From positions 41,121 to 105,120 of the forward strand of contig JAKUCV010004284.1 of assembly GCA_028386065.3 (NCBI GenBank): DNA of 64,000 nucleotides, in the 5' to 3' direction. The DNA is from Turnera subulata (taxonomy: Eukaryota; Streptophyta; Magnoliopsida; Malpighiales; Passifloraceae). Below the pieces are notes generated by a model. It made no database searches, had not been told where the DNA came from, and was given only the letters and a program-made list of their open reading frames with translations. The first letter of the stretch is position 1, and each line of letters starts with the position of its first letter. Shown here in pieces: positions 11,466 through 23,115 of this stretch. The position numbers were made by a program, and so were the translations under genes.

Positions 11466-11500
11466 GGATGAGAAATAAGAGAGCTTGGGGAAAGAATTCT

Positions 11501-11673
11501 GAATATTTAAGGGGTAATGGAGTAGGAGAAATTTGAGAGGTTTTGGTGTTTTGGGGTGTTTGAATGAAATAAGAAGAGAGAGAGGGGAAAGAGGGGCATT
11601 TAAACCCGCCATAGGGCAGGCGGTCATGGCAGGAGGATCGCCCAGCCTTGGCGGTCATCCCCACATGACCGCC
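11501..11673 (-). promoter_or_regulatory. Putative promoter of the antisense gene
   Basis: Upstream of the ATG at 11465 on the minus strand lie a TATA-like TTAAATATT (11510-11502) and, about 140 bp further up, a perfect GC-rich hairpin, GGCGGTCAT-CCCCAC-ATGACCGCC (11650-11673). The same hairpin motif lies at a similar distance upstream of the TATA boxes in the Tat LTRs. Promoter function is inferred from this shared layout. Confidence 0.45.
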
Positions 11674-13076
11674 CTGCTCAAGCAGGTCCCCTCACATGAC
11701 AGCCACCACTCCTTTGGGTTCCTCCTCGATTTCTCGCGGGCCCCGCGCCCCGAAACGGCTTTTCCTCCGAGATAAAACCCTTGTATGTATATTTTTGAGT
11801 CCCAAATAATTCGTCCCAAATAATAAGAATTATTCCTTGAGGGCTAAACATTGATTTTCTAATAAATTGAGATTAGGGGCACCATGCCTCGCTCTGACTA
11901 ATTTCCAGGGGCAGGGTACCCTACCTTGATTAATGAACTTTCCAGGGGCATGGTGGGCCCATTTACTTGATTTTTTATTTTTTGGACTGGGACACTCGGG
12001 ATAATTCTAAACCAGGGGTACAATAAATTTCATCTCCGAAGCTATGAATAGATAATGCTGGGGGCATCCTGTCCCATTTTGAGAAAAACAAACCAGGGGC
12101 ATGATGTGCCCACATCTAGGCAAGGGGCAAGACACATCCCATTTCTTTCAAACCCACTAGGAAACCAAAAAACACGAGACATATGAGCTATGAACACATC
12201 CGAGCCAGACTATTTAGAACCTGAAATACCGAGAGACCAGACATCCCGACCGTGTAATGACACCTTTTCTGGATCAGTAAGGCAATGAGAGAACTGGAGA
12301 TACCGAGAAAGCAGACAACCAGACCCCGAAGCAGACCAACCTGAAACCGAGAACCCCGAGAGGAACAGACCCCGAAACCAACCAACCCAAAGTTAGAACT
12401 CTGGGATGAGTGAACCTGATACAAGTAAACCAAACCCTGAAACCGATCAACCTAAAGCCGAAACTCTGAGATGAGTGAACCTGATACGAGTAAACCAGAC
12501 CCTGAAACCGACCAACATGAAGCCGCAACCGTAAGATGAGAAAACAGAAAATCGTGAGATAAGACATAAAATTTGGTCCGACAGACCATGAGATGAAATC
12601 AAGAGAAAGCCAAAAGCAAGACCTGAGAGAAAACAAAGGGACAAACATACCACAGCCAGGACTGAGCACCTGCCAACCTTGAGGGACAGATATCCCAAAG
12701 CTGGAACCGAGCACCCGCAAACCGTGAGGCAAGAGAACAGACCTAAGAGAAAACTAAGGGACAAATATCCCAAAGCCGGGACCGAGCACCCACAAACCTT
12801 GAGGAACAGACATCCCACAAACTTTTAGAAGCACCGAGTATCCCAGGGAGGGCGACAAAATCCCTAGTTAACAAAGATGAGATGATTCCCAAAATCTCGG
12901 GATGAGATGATTCCCGACAATCAATAACCTTCGGGATGAGATGATTCCTAAAGTGGAGCACGGGGTGCGCCAACCATTTACACACACCACTCACATAAAT
13001 TCATTCAAATTTGGTTGCTCCTTTTTCTTGCGTTGTTTCGCCCTTAGTTTCAAAGGACTCATCAACGAGGGGCATC
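11674..13076 (+). other. Noncoding 3' interior of the Tat element with polypurine tract
   Basis: No gene is supported. 11770-12180 repeats the phrase 'ccaggggca.g.t..gccca'. 12180-12975 is a degenerate tandem array (separate entry). The end, CAACGAGGGGCATC (13063-13076), abuts the 3' LTR start and is the likely polypurine tract. The reversed Tat element has a matching PPT-LTR junction at 52466/52467. Confidence 0.55.
12180..12975. repeat. Degenerate tandem array in the Tat 3' interior
   Basis: Imperfect units recur with periods near 50-70 bp: 'gatgagtgaacctgatac' at about 12404 and 12470, 'ccctgaaaccga.caac', 'accgagcaccc.caaacc.tgagg' (about 12660, 12710 and 12780) and, at the end, three copies of 'gggatgagatgattcc'. 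Long hydrophobic minus-strand frames here are by-products of the repeat. Confidence 0.6.
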
Positions 13077-16000
13077 TGTGAACACCCAAATTTGACCCAT
13101 GAATATTCTTCTAGTTTAGATTTTGGGCATGCTCAAACCATAAGATTAATGAGATGATTTAGTCTTTGGCTAAGGCACACTTAGAATTTATTTTGGTGGA
13201 ATGCATATTTTATGAATTGGGAATTTATATGTTTGAACTTTAGAATTAATGAGATGATTTAATCTTAGGATAAAAATATATTAGGCCTAGTTCATTAAAA
13301 TATTGTCCTATTTTATTTACATGGGCTTTGTTGTTTATTTTAACCCAATTATATTGAGATGATTTATTTTTGGATTAAGTATGAATTTGTGGGCCTAACT
13401 TAATGAAATTTGGACCTTCCAGAGTTGAATAGCCCATAAACACAATACTTGTAGACCAATCTTAGCTCTGATTTTCGTAGAAAAACAGAGTTAAATAGTC
13501 CCTTAATGGTAAATGTGTTTTTGATATGATTTGGGCACAAATTGGGGCCTTAATGTGTAATCAATCAATAGGGAGATGATTGGGGAGAGTACTAATCAAG
13601 AAAAGAGGTGATTCTGGGTTGATTAGGGGTTAATTACACGGTGAAATCAAATCAGAGAGGAATTAAGGGAAACCGGGAGCAAAAAAGGAAAGAACGGGGA
13701 AAACGCGGGGTGCCGGGAGGCCATCGCGGGATGACCGTCGGCCTTGGAGGTCTTGGCATCCATGACCGCCGGACATGGCGGCCCGGCGGTCATGGACGCC
13801 CAGACTGTCCGGTTTCCCCGATTTTCACCCCTAATTTGATTCTACACGGTTTTGGCCCAAATTTTTGGCTGAGACCTTGGTCATTAAGCACGCCCACACC
13901 TTTATACTCTCCAAAACACTATAAATAGGACCCCCCACTCATATTGTAAATCATCAATCACTCATTACACACACACCCCATAAGCTTTATTTGCTTGGAG
14001 AAACTCTACTTCTCCAAGCCTAGAAAACCTTATATAGGCAGAAACTCTGGAGGAATTTCGTGGGTATCATCAGTAAAGAGGCAGCAAGGGTAGACCAAGA
14101 GGAAATCAAAGATTGAGCTAAGGAACAGGAAGAAAGTGGGTGCACAATTCAACACAAACCAAAGAGCTAGAGGTGGGCTATGAGAGGTAACACTAAACCC
14201 TGTTGTGTTTACTGTTTGCTGAGGTTTTGATGACGATATTGATGATGTAAATGTTGTGATGCCATGAACAAGAACTACGTCGGCTTTGAACCCGGTCGCC
14301 GCGGTACGTAGGTGGTCTCTAGTGGTGGAGACTCAAGCCCAATTATTTTATTTTCTCATTTTGTTCCAATTCAATTTCTTTTTTTATATGATTTGTTTAC
14401 ACACTAGACATACTTGCACAAGGCATACTCATGTTCATCAATTGCAAAAAGTCTCGCCCCAACACGGATGAGTGCCTATCACCTTCCCATCCGTGACGAA
14501 CCCCCGAGCCCAATATTTTTGGTTCGCTAACTGGTTGCCTTAAAACGGAGTCGTGAAAGGTTTTTGAAACGCCCGTAACCCAAAATAACTAAATTAGTTG
14601 ATTATAACATATGAAATGACCAAACTGTCCTTCTGTCCTCGGGTTACGGTATAAACCACAAATGTATCAAGAAATCAATATACATGCTAAGGTAAACAAA
14701 ACTATGTCCAAACAGAAACCGACTCAATGCAAGCCCAACTCCCAACACCGGCAACATGGGCCATGACACAATCATCATCAATTTTATTATAAATTATATA
14801 ATAAATTATCCAAGGTAAATGAGTATGCAGTGGAAGACAAAATAACATGAGAAACATAAAAGTAAGCACCCTATGGATCCGTCCCGACGAGAGGAAAACA
14901 CCGCCACCTGCTGATATGCACCCTATTAAACGAACAGTTAACCTGTAAAAGATGTGAGGGGTGAGACCAACCACTGTCTCACCATAAAAAAATAAACCAA
15001 GATATACACATGTACAAGTCAACCACGAATACACTGGTACATGGCAATAAAATTCACAGTGCACAAAGAATGTCATCAACAGTGCACATCACAAGTTATC
15101 AACAAACTTTTATCCGACGCATGTATTTCATCGTCTTACTATGAACATAATTCTTCAGTTTTATAAGGGTTGTATATCTTATTATTAGGGCCCTCTACTG
15201 TGAGCGTCGGGCGCGGTAGCAACTGGCCAGCTTCCCAGGGCATATGCCCAAACATAAACCATATACATATATCAGTACACCGGAATGGATAAGTTTCGAC
15301 AAGTGAAAAACCACTAACAACCAAGTGGCCGACAGCTCTAGGAGGGGCGCTCTCCTCAAATAATACATAATAGAAGAACCTTGGGCACACCCGTCTATCC
15401 CCAAGTCGCCGGCTCTGTGAGGGGTGCTCTCACCAAAAGAGTAGATAATAACAAATAACAAAGGGGTACACCCGACCATCCCCAAGGCGCCAGCTCTGTG
15501 AGGGGTACTCTCACTAATACACTATCGAGGGGCGTACCCATCTATCCCCTCGTCGCCGTCTCTGTGAGTACAACTCACTACAAATACAGGACCCGAGGGG
15601 TACCCTCTCCCCCGCTTGGTGCTACTGGTCAACAGCCCCACAACAGAAATTATTTATCTTTTAGTATACCAGGTTGGTAAGTTGTTACTGTATTATGTAT
15701 AAAGTAGTTGTATGCTCTTTAACAATTCTTGTATCATGTGTGATCCTTTTCTATCAGTACATCTCATGTACTCAAAACTTGATGACAACCATCATAGGTA
15801 CCATATCATATAATTAGCACACAATATGAAAATATAACACCAGCATGGCAACCAGAGCTGACAAGAGCATACGACACAACAAGCACCCAGACAAACAACG
15901 TTTGATAGAAACAAGAATTTATCACGTCATTTACCCATGACCATGAACCAGAGCATTGTGGGCAGTAGTGGCATACCAGAGTTTATAAGTCCTCACCTGG

Positions 16001-17739
16001 ATAAATAAAAACTGTATTGGAAGCTAGCACATCGACCTGCTGATCCTCAAGCATCGCTCATGCCTAAATCAATATACATGCATATGTCACTATAACTCAC
16101 AACTAGCATATAACAAAAAACGGCATGCTATTTTAAACCGTTTAGGATTATTGGTAAAAGCCCCTAACCCTACACATAACATACAAAGAAGTTACCTCAA
16201 AGCTCAAAGTCTTTGAAAACAAGAAAACTATTTCAAGAGTAATTCAATCGGGTTCAAAGAAATATCATGTGAACAAGTCATGGCTCAAAATTTAGAAACC
16301 CTTATATGTATTGGTAATCAAAAGGCCTATGTGGTAGTAATTTCTTTTAGAAAACTTTCAGAAATAAAGTTAAGAAAAATTTCACGATGCAATACTCCAT
16401 AGCCCATTAGACAGGAACAAACCTTTTAGGTCATAAGCCTTGCATCACCCATGAATTTAAAACAATTTAAATGTCATGTATATGATCAAGTGCAGGGTAT
16501 GTAAGCATGTGAAACCAACTCATAATTAGGAAAACAAATTAAACAATGATTGGATGGAAACAGAATATTGAAAATAGAAGTAACCCATTTGAAGCGCGCA
16601 ATCCTCCAGTTGATTCAAGCCTACACTAAAATTCTAAGCATTGACCTTGAATGGTTAAATGCACGTGTTTTGGTACTGTCATTGTTTGTTTAACCTATTT
16701 GACACCAACCCAAGTCTTGTTTCAATCAACAAAGACACGCAACCAGATACATGTTTCGTTAATGACGCACTCAATCCATGCAAAGAAACATATGTTTCCA
16801 ACTTCTTTCATATCCAAATTAATTACAATATTCTTACAGTCATTATTATATTATTACCCAATTAAAATTTGGTACTGCACTTAATTTCCACTCCAAGACT
16901 TGAGGCTTACCAAAAATTATAGAACCTATAGACCATGAACCCTGAAACGAGAAACCATGTCCGATCATCGTCCTCCTACAAGCCAACTCAGGCAGCATTG
17001 AACCGAGGCCGAGCTCTGAGCTCTATCATGGGAAAAACGAGAGTTTCCACCACCCGCTCCTGTTCCTTGCCCTCCCGTCCAAACTATTACCCAAGACGAC
17101 CACAACGGCGTTGCTCCTTTGGGTGGCGGCTTGAAGTAAAGAAAGAGATGAGAGAAGGGTTTGAGAGCAAAGGGGAATTCATGGATGAAGAAGACGAAGT
17201 GGAGAAAAATAAGAAGAAAATGAGAGGAGATCAGATAAAGTAACAGGTTAAGAACGTGGGTTGCAAACCCTTGAATTGAATTTTTTTTTTTAAGGATCAA
17301 ACAACGTCGTTTTTGCCTTCCACAGCCCCAAGTCAAAGCACCCATATGCATTGTTCCATACCTTGTACCTCCTACTCAATTTATTATTCTTTTTTTTGAA
17401 ACTAAGAACACATTTAGGAACCAACTCCCAAAATAAAATAAAAGGAATTGGTTTAAATTTAAATTTCTAAAAAAATACATAAATGAATGAATCCTTTGAC
17501 CAAAATGGTGAAAATTTCCATGAGGTAAAGTTAGGAAAAAAAATTCTGAAAATTTCGTAATAAAATTTACGAATAAAAATAAAAATAATAAAAATAAAAA
17601 TTCGGGGCGTTACATTTTTTTAGAATTTTACCCTATAATAAAATTCGGGTGGCGATTCCAAAGATATCGGGTGTTGGTAAAGAAGAAGGTGTAAGGTATA
17701 GGTGAGGAGGCCCAAGTAATTTTGGGTCGGGTCTTCACA
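13077..17739 (+). repeat. 3' LTR of the Tat element, interrupted by a solo LTR
   Basis: Starts TGTGAACACCCAAATTTGAC and ends GGGTCGGGTCTTCACA. Sequence 13077-14564 matches the 5' LTR, and after the insertion at 14565-17614 the match resumes at about 17620 ('gaattttaccctataataaaattcgggtggcg'). It has an intact TATA box, TATAAATA, at 13920-13927. Relative to the 5' LTR it carries an extra stretch of about 80 bases near 14070-14155. Confidence 0.85.
14565..17614 (-). mobile_element. Solo LTR of a Tekay-type chromovirus, reversed
   Basis: It reads TGAAACGCCC...GGGGCGTTACA on the + strand, so the LTR orientation is minus (TGTAACGCCCCGAATTT...). At 3050 bp it matches the length of the Tekay LTRs at 36820-39857 and 44701-47742 and shares their border motifs; internally it resembles the related LTR pieces at 19136-19658 and 47748-48819. 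It lies inside the Tat LTR within a T-run (flanks gtttt and ttttt), so the target duplication is plausible but ambiguous. No internal region or second LTR is attached, as expected after LTR-LTR recombination. Small open frames inside, such as 16935-17243, are not supported as genes. Confidence 0.8.
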
Positions 17740-17926
17740 TCAAGATAAAATTCACAAGGAATGCTTTAAATTATTTTTCGAAAGCTTATCCTTGTTGAAT
17801 TACAAAAATATTTTCAAAAAGGGGAGCAACAAAACAGGTGGAGCTTTTGAAATTGTATGGAAATATTTTTAACCCTTGTTATAAATGAAATCAACACAAA
17901 TTTGTCATCATCAAAAAGGGAGAGAT
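17740..17926 (+). other. 3' interior tail and polypurine tract of a second SIRE element
   Basis: Noncoding AT-rich sequence ending CATCATCAAAAAGGGAGAGAT, the purine tract that precedes a SIRE 3' LTR. The upstream part of this SIRE is replaced by the Tat element. Confidence 0.65.
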
Positions 17927-18988
17927 TGTTGAACTAAAATTGGGCTAATCATTTTTTAATGATGATTAGTGAATTAACCATGTTTTATTATGGGCCATGA
18001 TTGGTTTTGATGGCTAACAAATTACAAGTATGCTTTTAATCTTTCATGTGTTGATTTCAGCTTACAGGAGGAATTATGGTTTTTGTTAAAACCATATCTC
18101 TGAAACACGCCAGATGGTTTTTGTTGCAACTATATCTGCGAGTTGTCAATTTCAACCTTTTGTGCAAGTTGCGTGTGGTCCTCCAAGCAATTAAAACCCA
18201 CTTCCAACGGTTTGAACTGATGAACAAGTAAGAGGGAAGACATTATTGAAATGCAGAGGACTTTCCCACCTAACTCCGACTCAACTCAAGAAGGTGGTCC
18301 AAACTTTCCAGAATTGGTAATTCTCTGCAACCAAGGAGTTGACATAGTGCAACAGCACCAAGCAGAAGATTTAATGAACTGAAGTCAACTAAGAGTACAA
18401 AGATCCATTGCAACTGCTTTCCCCCATACTCAAATTCTATAAAAAGGGTCCATTACACCTCTGAAGACTTATCTCAGCTATTGTTCAAAAATCTGAGTAT
18501 AGACTGGTGCTAGAAATTCTGGTTTTTGATTTGGTTTTTCTGTGTGCTTTACAAAACACATCAAAAGGGCAATTTGTAAGCAAGTCTTGGAATAGATTTG
18601 TTGGGTACTCAAGTCCAGGTTTAGATTTGAGGGTAGGTTAGAGCTTAGCCTGTGAAAAGCTTGTAAAGGTTTGAGCTTAGCCTAGAAAAGCTTGTGATTG
18701 TAAAGGTTAAGGTTGAACCCGCAAAAACCTAAGGATAGTGAGTGTTTGAAATCCTAAAAGGAGGAACCTTAAGATAGTGGAGTACTTGGTGAGGGGGAAC
18801 CACTCTAAACCCTCTGTGTTCACTCTCTCTAACTCTCCTTACTCACTCTCTTGTCGCACAATACACGGTAAGTGCTTTCAAGAATTGGTATCACAAAAAC
18901 TAAATTTTTCAGTCTGAAAATGTTTAAAGCTTAATTCACCTCCCCCCTCCCACCCCCTCCCCACTTTTTAGGCACTTTTGGGCTAACA
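17927..18988 (+). repeat. 3' LTR of the second SIRE element
   Basis: It runs from TGTTGAACTAAAATTGGGC to CTTTTGGGCTAACA (1062 bp). Its content matches the LTR at 59878-60886: repeated 'atggtttttgtt.aaccatatct', 'gagcttagcctgtgaaaagcttgtaaagg' repeats, and the end 'aattcacc.c.cc...taggcacttttggg'. No primer site follows, so it is a 3' LTR. It lies 49 bp upstream of the next SIRE LTR, so this copy was nested near the end of an older one. Confidence 0.8.
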
Positions 18989-19658
18989 AGTATATCTTTT
19001 TGTTAAGATTTTGACATAATCAAAAAAAGAGGGAGAATGTTGTTCCCTTGTAATTACTCTGATTAATCTAACTATAGGTTTTTTTATTTGTCTATAGTAA
19101 ATTAAGTTTATTGATTAAAAAATTTGCAGTTAGTTTGAAATGCCTGTATCCCAAAATGTCTAATTAAATTAATTATAACATGTGAAAGGACTAAAATGCC
19201 CTTCTACCCGAGATTCGATATCATCAACATGACCAACAATTAATCATATAATAAATAATACAATACGAGTATGCAGTGGAAGGCAAATAGATAAAGAAAC
19301 ATGAATGTAGTATACTCTATGGATCTGACCCGAAGAGAGGATAACACCGCCACCAGTTGATATCCTGATCATCTATCAGTTAACCTGTGTAAAAATGTGA
19401 GTGAGACTAACCACTGTCTCACATACACAAATAAACTAAAGTATACAGATACAACTCAACCACAAATACACCGACATCAGGCAATAGTAGCCACAGTGCA
19501 CAAACAAGTCACAATGCACAACACAAGTCATTATCAGACTTCAAACCATCACTTGTCTTTAATCATCTTATTATCGTTGTACTTTATTGTTATTAGGGTT
19601 GAATATTTTATTAGGACCCTCTACTGTGTGCGTCGAGCTCGGTTACATCTGTACAGAC

Positions 19659-21087
19659 TGTAAGTAACTGGGCATGCAAACTTGATAAACAAAATGCAGC
19701 AGAAAGACCCAGAACTCATGGAGGATCCATGTGAAACAGAGTAAACCGAATAACAAAAATTTCGTACCTGGTTTGGTTGAGATCTTTCACTCAACTGATG
19801 ATACGAATCAGCAAGAACCGGAAAGAAATCCGACTCCTCTACGGTATCCACACGAACCGTTGATGACTACTAGCAACCGTCTCACGATCAATAACTCGAG
19901 CACTCTCGAACCGCAGTGCTAGCTGCAGAATTTCCGAGAGCAAGAGAACCTAGAGTGTTTTTCTCACAACTCTTGTGAATGTGTTTGTATGTTGAGCTCT
20001 CAAAATCTCCTCATCCTACACACTCTTACATCTATCCCATATATGTTTACATGTTAGTTAATACAGAAAATGGCCAACCAATCATACATACATCTGATCA
20101 TGCATAATTGTGTTTTCCATTATCTATACTTTAGTCACAATCATCTACATGATCATGTCTCCACTAACTCAATTATATATATCAACATATATATAAAACA
20201 ACACATCCTTTCATGCCTTTGGGACAATAATTCAGGTTCAATAATTCTGGTAACTATTTAACCGAACCAACCCAAACGACCCGGTCCAACCATGGTCTAA
20301 CCACTAGCTCAAATACCTAGTCGAACCACGGTCCAACCATGGTTTAACCACCAGCTCAGATCAGTACTGATTCATTATGCCTCGGAAACATGTCATTGTC
20401 CTTTCGTCCCAATATCAAGATCAAACACGAGACATGGAATAAGTCAATCTCGTATATGTTTAATCTAAGTTTTCTTGATCCCCGAGTTAACTGTGTAAAA
20501 CGGATACTAATGATATCACCATATCACATAATTCGAGCATGGCCATGCATTTACAGTTCAACTCTATCAAGAGGCCCATCTGATAATATACCCGTTATAA
20601 GGGTTGGACGAATCCCATCTTGATCATACAAAACCCACTACACATTATATCTTATACCCAATGATTACACTAAGGTCTACTCAGTTACGAATAGCCATGA
20701 GTAATCAAAGTATATGACTCACATGTTGGGAACCTTGATGATCTTAGGTCTAAGGACAATACATATAAGAACCACTAATGATAATCATATAACGTTCCAT
20801 GTAGTGTTCTTATGTCTGGTCAGTCCAGACCACAAGTTCTCTAACTTGTACCCGTATGTAGAATTCATATCTCATATAATTCTCAACATACGCTAGTCTT
20901 AATTTATTATTACAACCCATCCATAATAATAATCGACTAGGGACATTTTAAGAATATAAAATATTCTAGGGTTATAAATATGTGCAAGCGTTTATCACAT
21001 AAACATATTTATTGGAATAACCTTAATGTATATACATGACTATATACAGTCATCCAATGATTGGCTTTTGGGCATATTACACTAACA
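19659..21087 (-). repeat. 3' LTR of the Angela-like element
   Basis: 1429 bp, bounded by TGTAAGTAACTGG and CATATTACACTAACA on the + strand. It lacks about 125 bp present in the other LTR (34910-35033), at 'ccagctc/agatcag'. Confidence 0.88.
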
Positions 21088-21101
21088 ATCTCCCACTTAC
21101 A

Positions 21102-23115
21102 CTAAAGCCAATCATCCATGTATCTAATACTAATAGATGTAGCTTGACCATCATGCTTCCGCTGTGTGAGAGGCTTAGTCAATGGATCTGCTACATAGTT
21201 CTCAGAAGGAACTTTGCACAGCCTAAGTTGTAGAGTCGGCAACTGTTTCTTGCTTGGAACTCTTCCAACAAACAGCACCACCTCCAAAACAAAACACATA
21301 ACCTGACTGTGATCTAAAGTCATACCTGTCGGTTTGGAAGCTAGCATCTGTGTAACCCTTTACAACAAGCTCATCAACGCTTCCGTATACAAGGATTGCA
21401 TCCTTAGTCCTCCTCAAGTACTTAAGGATGTTCTTAAGCGCTATCCTGTGACCTTCACCGGGATCAGATTGATATCTGCTTGTGATACTTAATGCATATG
21501 CGACATCTGGTCCAGTACATAGCCTGGCATACATGATAGATCCTATTGCTGACGCATAAGGAATCTTACTCATTTGCTCTCTCTCCTTAGATATACTAGG
21601 ACATTGATTCTTGGAGAGAGATATGCCATGTGACATGGGCAGGAAACCTTTCTTGAAATCTTGCAAGCTAAATCTATTTAGCACCTTGTCAATATATGTA
21701 CTTTGACTTAGTCCAAGAAGTCTTTCGGATCTATCTCTATAGATCTTTATGCCTAACACATAGGCAGCTTCTCCTAAGTCCTTCATTGAGAAATTCTTTC
21801 CTAACCAAGTTTTTACAGACTGTAGTGTCGGAATATCATTCCCAATGAGTAGAATGTCGTCAACATACAACAGTAAGAAAACGATTGTGCTCTCACTAAC
21901 CTTCTTGTAAACACATGGCTCTTCTTCATTTTTAATGAAACCAAACTCTTTGATCACTTCATTAAAATGAAGATTCCAACTCCTAGAAGCTTGCTTCATT
22001 CCATAAATAGATCTCTGCAATTTGCATACCTTATTAGCATTCTCTGGAGTGACAAAACCTTCAGGTTGTGTCATGTACACATCCTCTAAAAGATTTCCAT
22101 TAAAGAAAGCGGTTTTGACATCCATTTTCCATATCTCATAATCATGGTATGCTGCTATAGCCAGTAGAATCCGGATGGATTTAACCATGACAACTGGCGA
22201 GAAAGTTTCATCATAGTCAATACCATGAACTTGTTTGAAACCTTTCGCAACCAATCGCCCTTTAAAGGTAGTCACATTACCATCCATGTCGGTCTTTTTC
22301 TTAAAGACCCATTTGCACCCTATGGGTTTTACCCCTTCAGCTGGATCAACCAAGGTCCATACCTTGTTTTCATACATGGATTCCATCTCCGAATTCATGG
22401 CTTCTAGCCACTTCTTAGAGTCTGGACCCGTAATAGCTTACTGATAGGAAGTGGGCTCATCCTCATCTATGAGCATCACGTCTCCAGTATGAGTCATAAG
22501 AAATCCATATCTCTCAGGCTCATACAGAGTCCTATCAGACCTACGCGGTCCTTGTGTTACAGGTACAGGATTCTCACCCACAACAATTTGTGGTTCCTGT
22601 CCTTGTTCCATCTCAGCCTCTATGTCTCGAACTTCTTCGAGTTCTATTTTCCTCCCACTGATCTCTCTAGAAATAAATTCTCTTTCTAGAAAAATAGCAA
22701 TACGAGCAACAAACACTTTGTGCTCTGTGGGATTATAGAAATAATATCCTTTAGTTTCCTTTGGATATTTAACAAAGAGGCATTTGTCCGATTTAGGGCC
22801 GAGTTTATCTGATGCTTCTCGTCACCCGAAAGCCTCACAGCCCCAAATCCTCATAGAAGACAAATTGGGACGCTTCCCAGTCCATATCTCATATGGTGTC
22901 TTTTCAACCGATTTAGATGGAACACGGTTAAGTGTAAATGCAGCACTCAATAATGCATGTCCCCTAAATGAAGAAAGAAGGTTAGCTTCACTCATCATAG
23001 AACGAACCATGTCTAACAAAGTTCTATTCCTCCTTTCAGATACACCATTCCATTGAGTTGTTCCTGGTGGAGTAAGTTATGATACTATACCACATTCCTT
23101 TAGATGATCAAGAAA
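21102..23115 (-). pseudogene. Angela-like copia pol: integrase end, RT, partial RNase H (broken)
   Basis: Reading leftward from the gap: integrase motifs TPPGTTQWNGVSERRNRTLL and PYEIWTGKRPNLS; then the linker; then RT with WTLVDPAEGVKPIGCKWV, GRLVAKGFKQVHGIDYDETF, MDVKTAFFNG and the catalytic LLYVDDILL; then RNase H start YTDASFQTD and SSKQETVADSTT. Directly after ADSTT (stop at 21223) the sequence jumps to LCKVPSENYVADPLTKPL, normally separated by some 75 residues, so most of RNase H is deleted. Other lesions: TAA just before TPPGTTQWNG (near 23070), TGA at 22819-22821 after CEAFG, and TAA at 22436-22438 after TSYQ. Otherwise the frame is intact over nearly 400 residues. RT and RNase H normally copy element RNA into DNA, and integrase inserts it. 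This copy cannot supply them. Confidence 0.87.

Larger units (their letters stand above)
4820..17739 (+). mobile_element. Tat/Ogre-type element lacking gag-pol, with antisense gene
   Basis: Two similar LTRs (4820-6356 and 13077-17739, the latter with a nested insertion) bracket an internal region that starts with a primer-binding-like site and ends in a purine tract before the 3' LTR. The interior carries a short unrecognised reading frame at the usual gag position (7145-7601) and a minus-strand plant-mobile-domain gene (9276-11465). I find no gag, protease, RT, RNase H or integrase motif. An extra antisense ORF between pol and the 3' LTR is a known feature of the Tat/Ogre group; here it is the main remaining cargo. 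The five bases outside the LTRs (gctaa before, tcaag after) do not match, and the flanks belong to two different SIRE 3' ends, so the two LTRs may come from different insertions joined by recombination. Confidence 0.8.

Noticed and set aside
12188..12994. Hydrophobic Leu/Val/Phe-rich minus-strand frames resembling membrane proteins
   Set aside because: They come from overlapping frames of the degenerate tandem array and show no family motif.
16935..17243. 102-residue frame inside the solo LTR
   Set aside because: It lies antisense within a Tekay-type LTR and has no recognisable motif.
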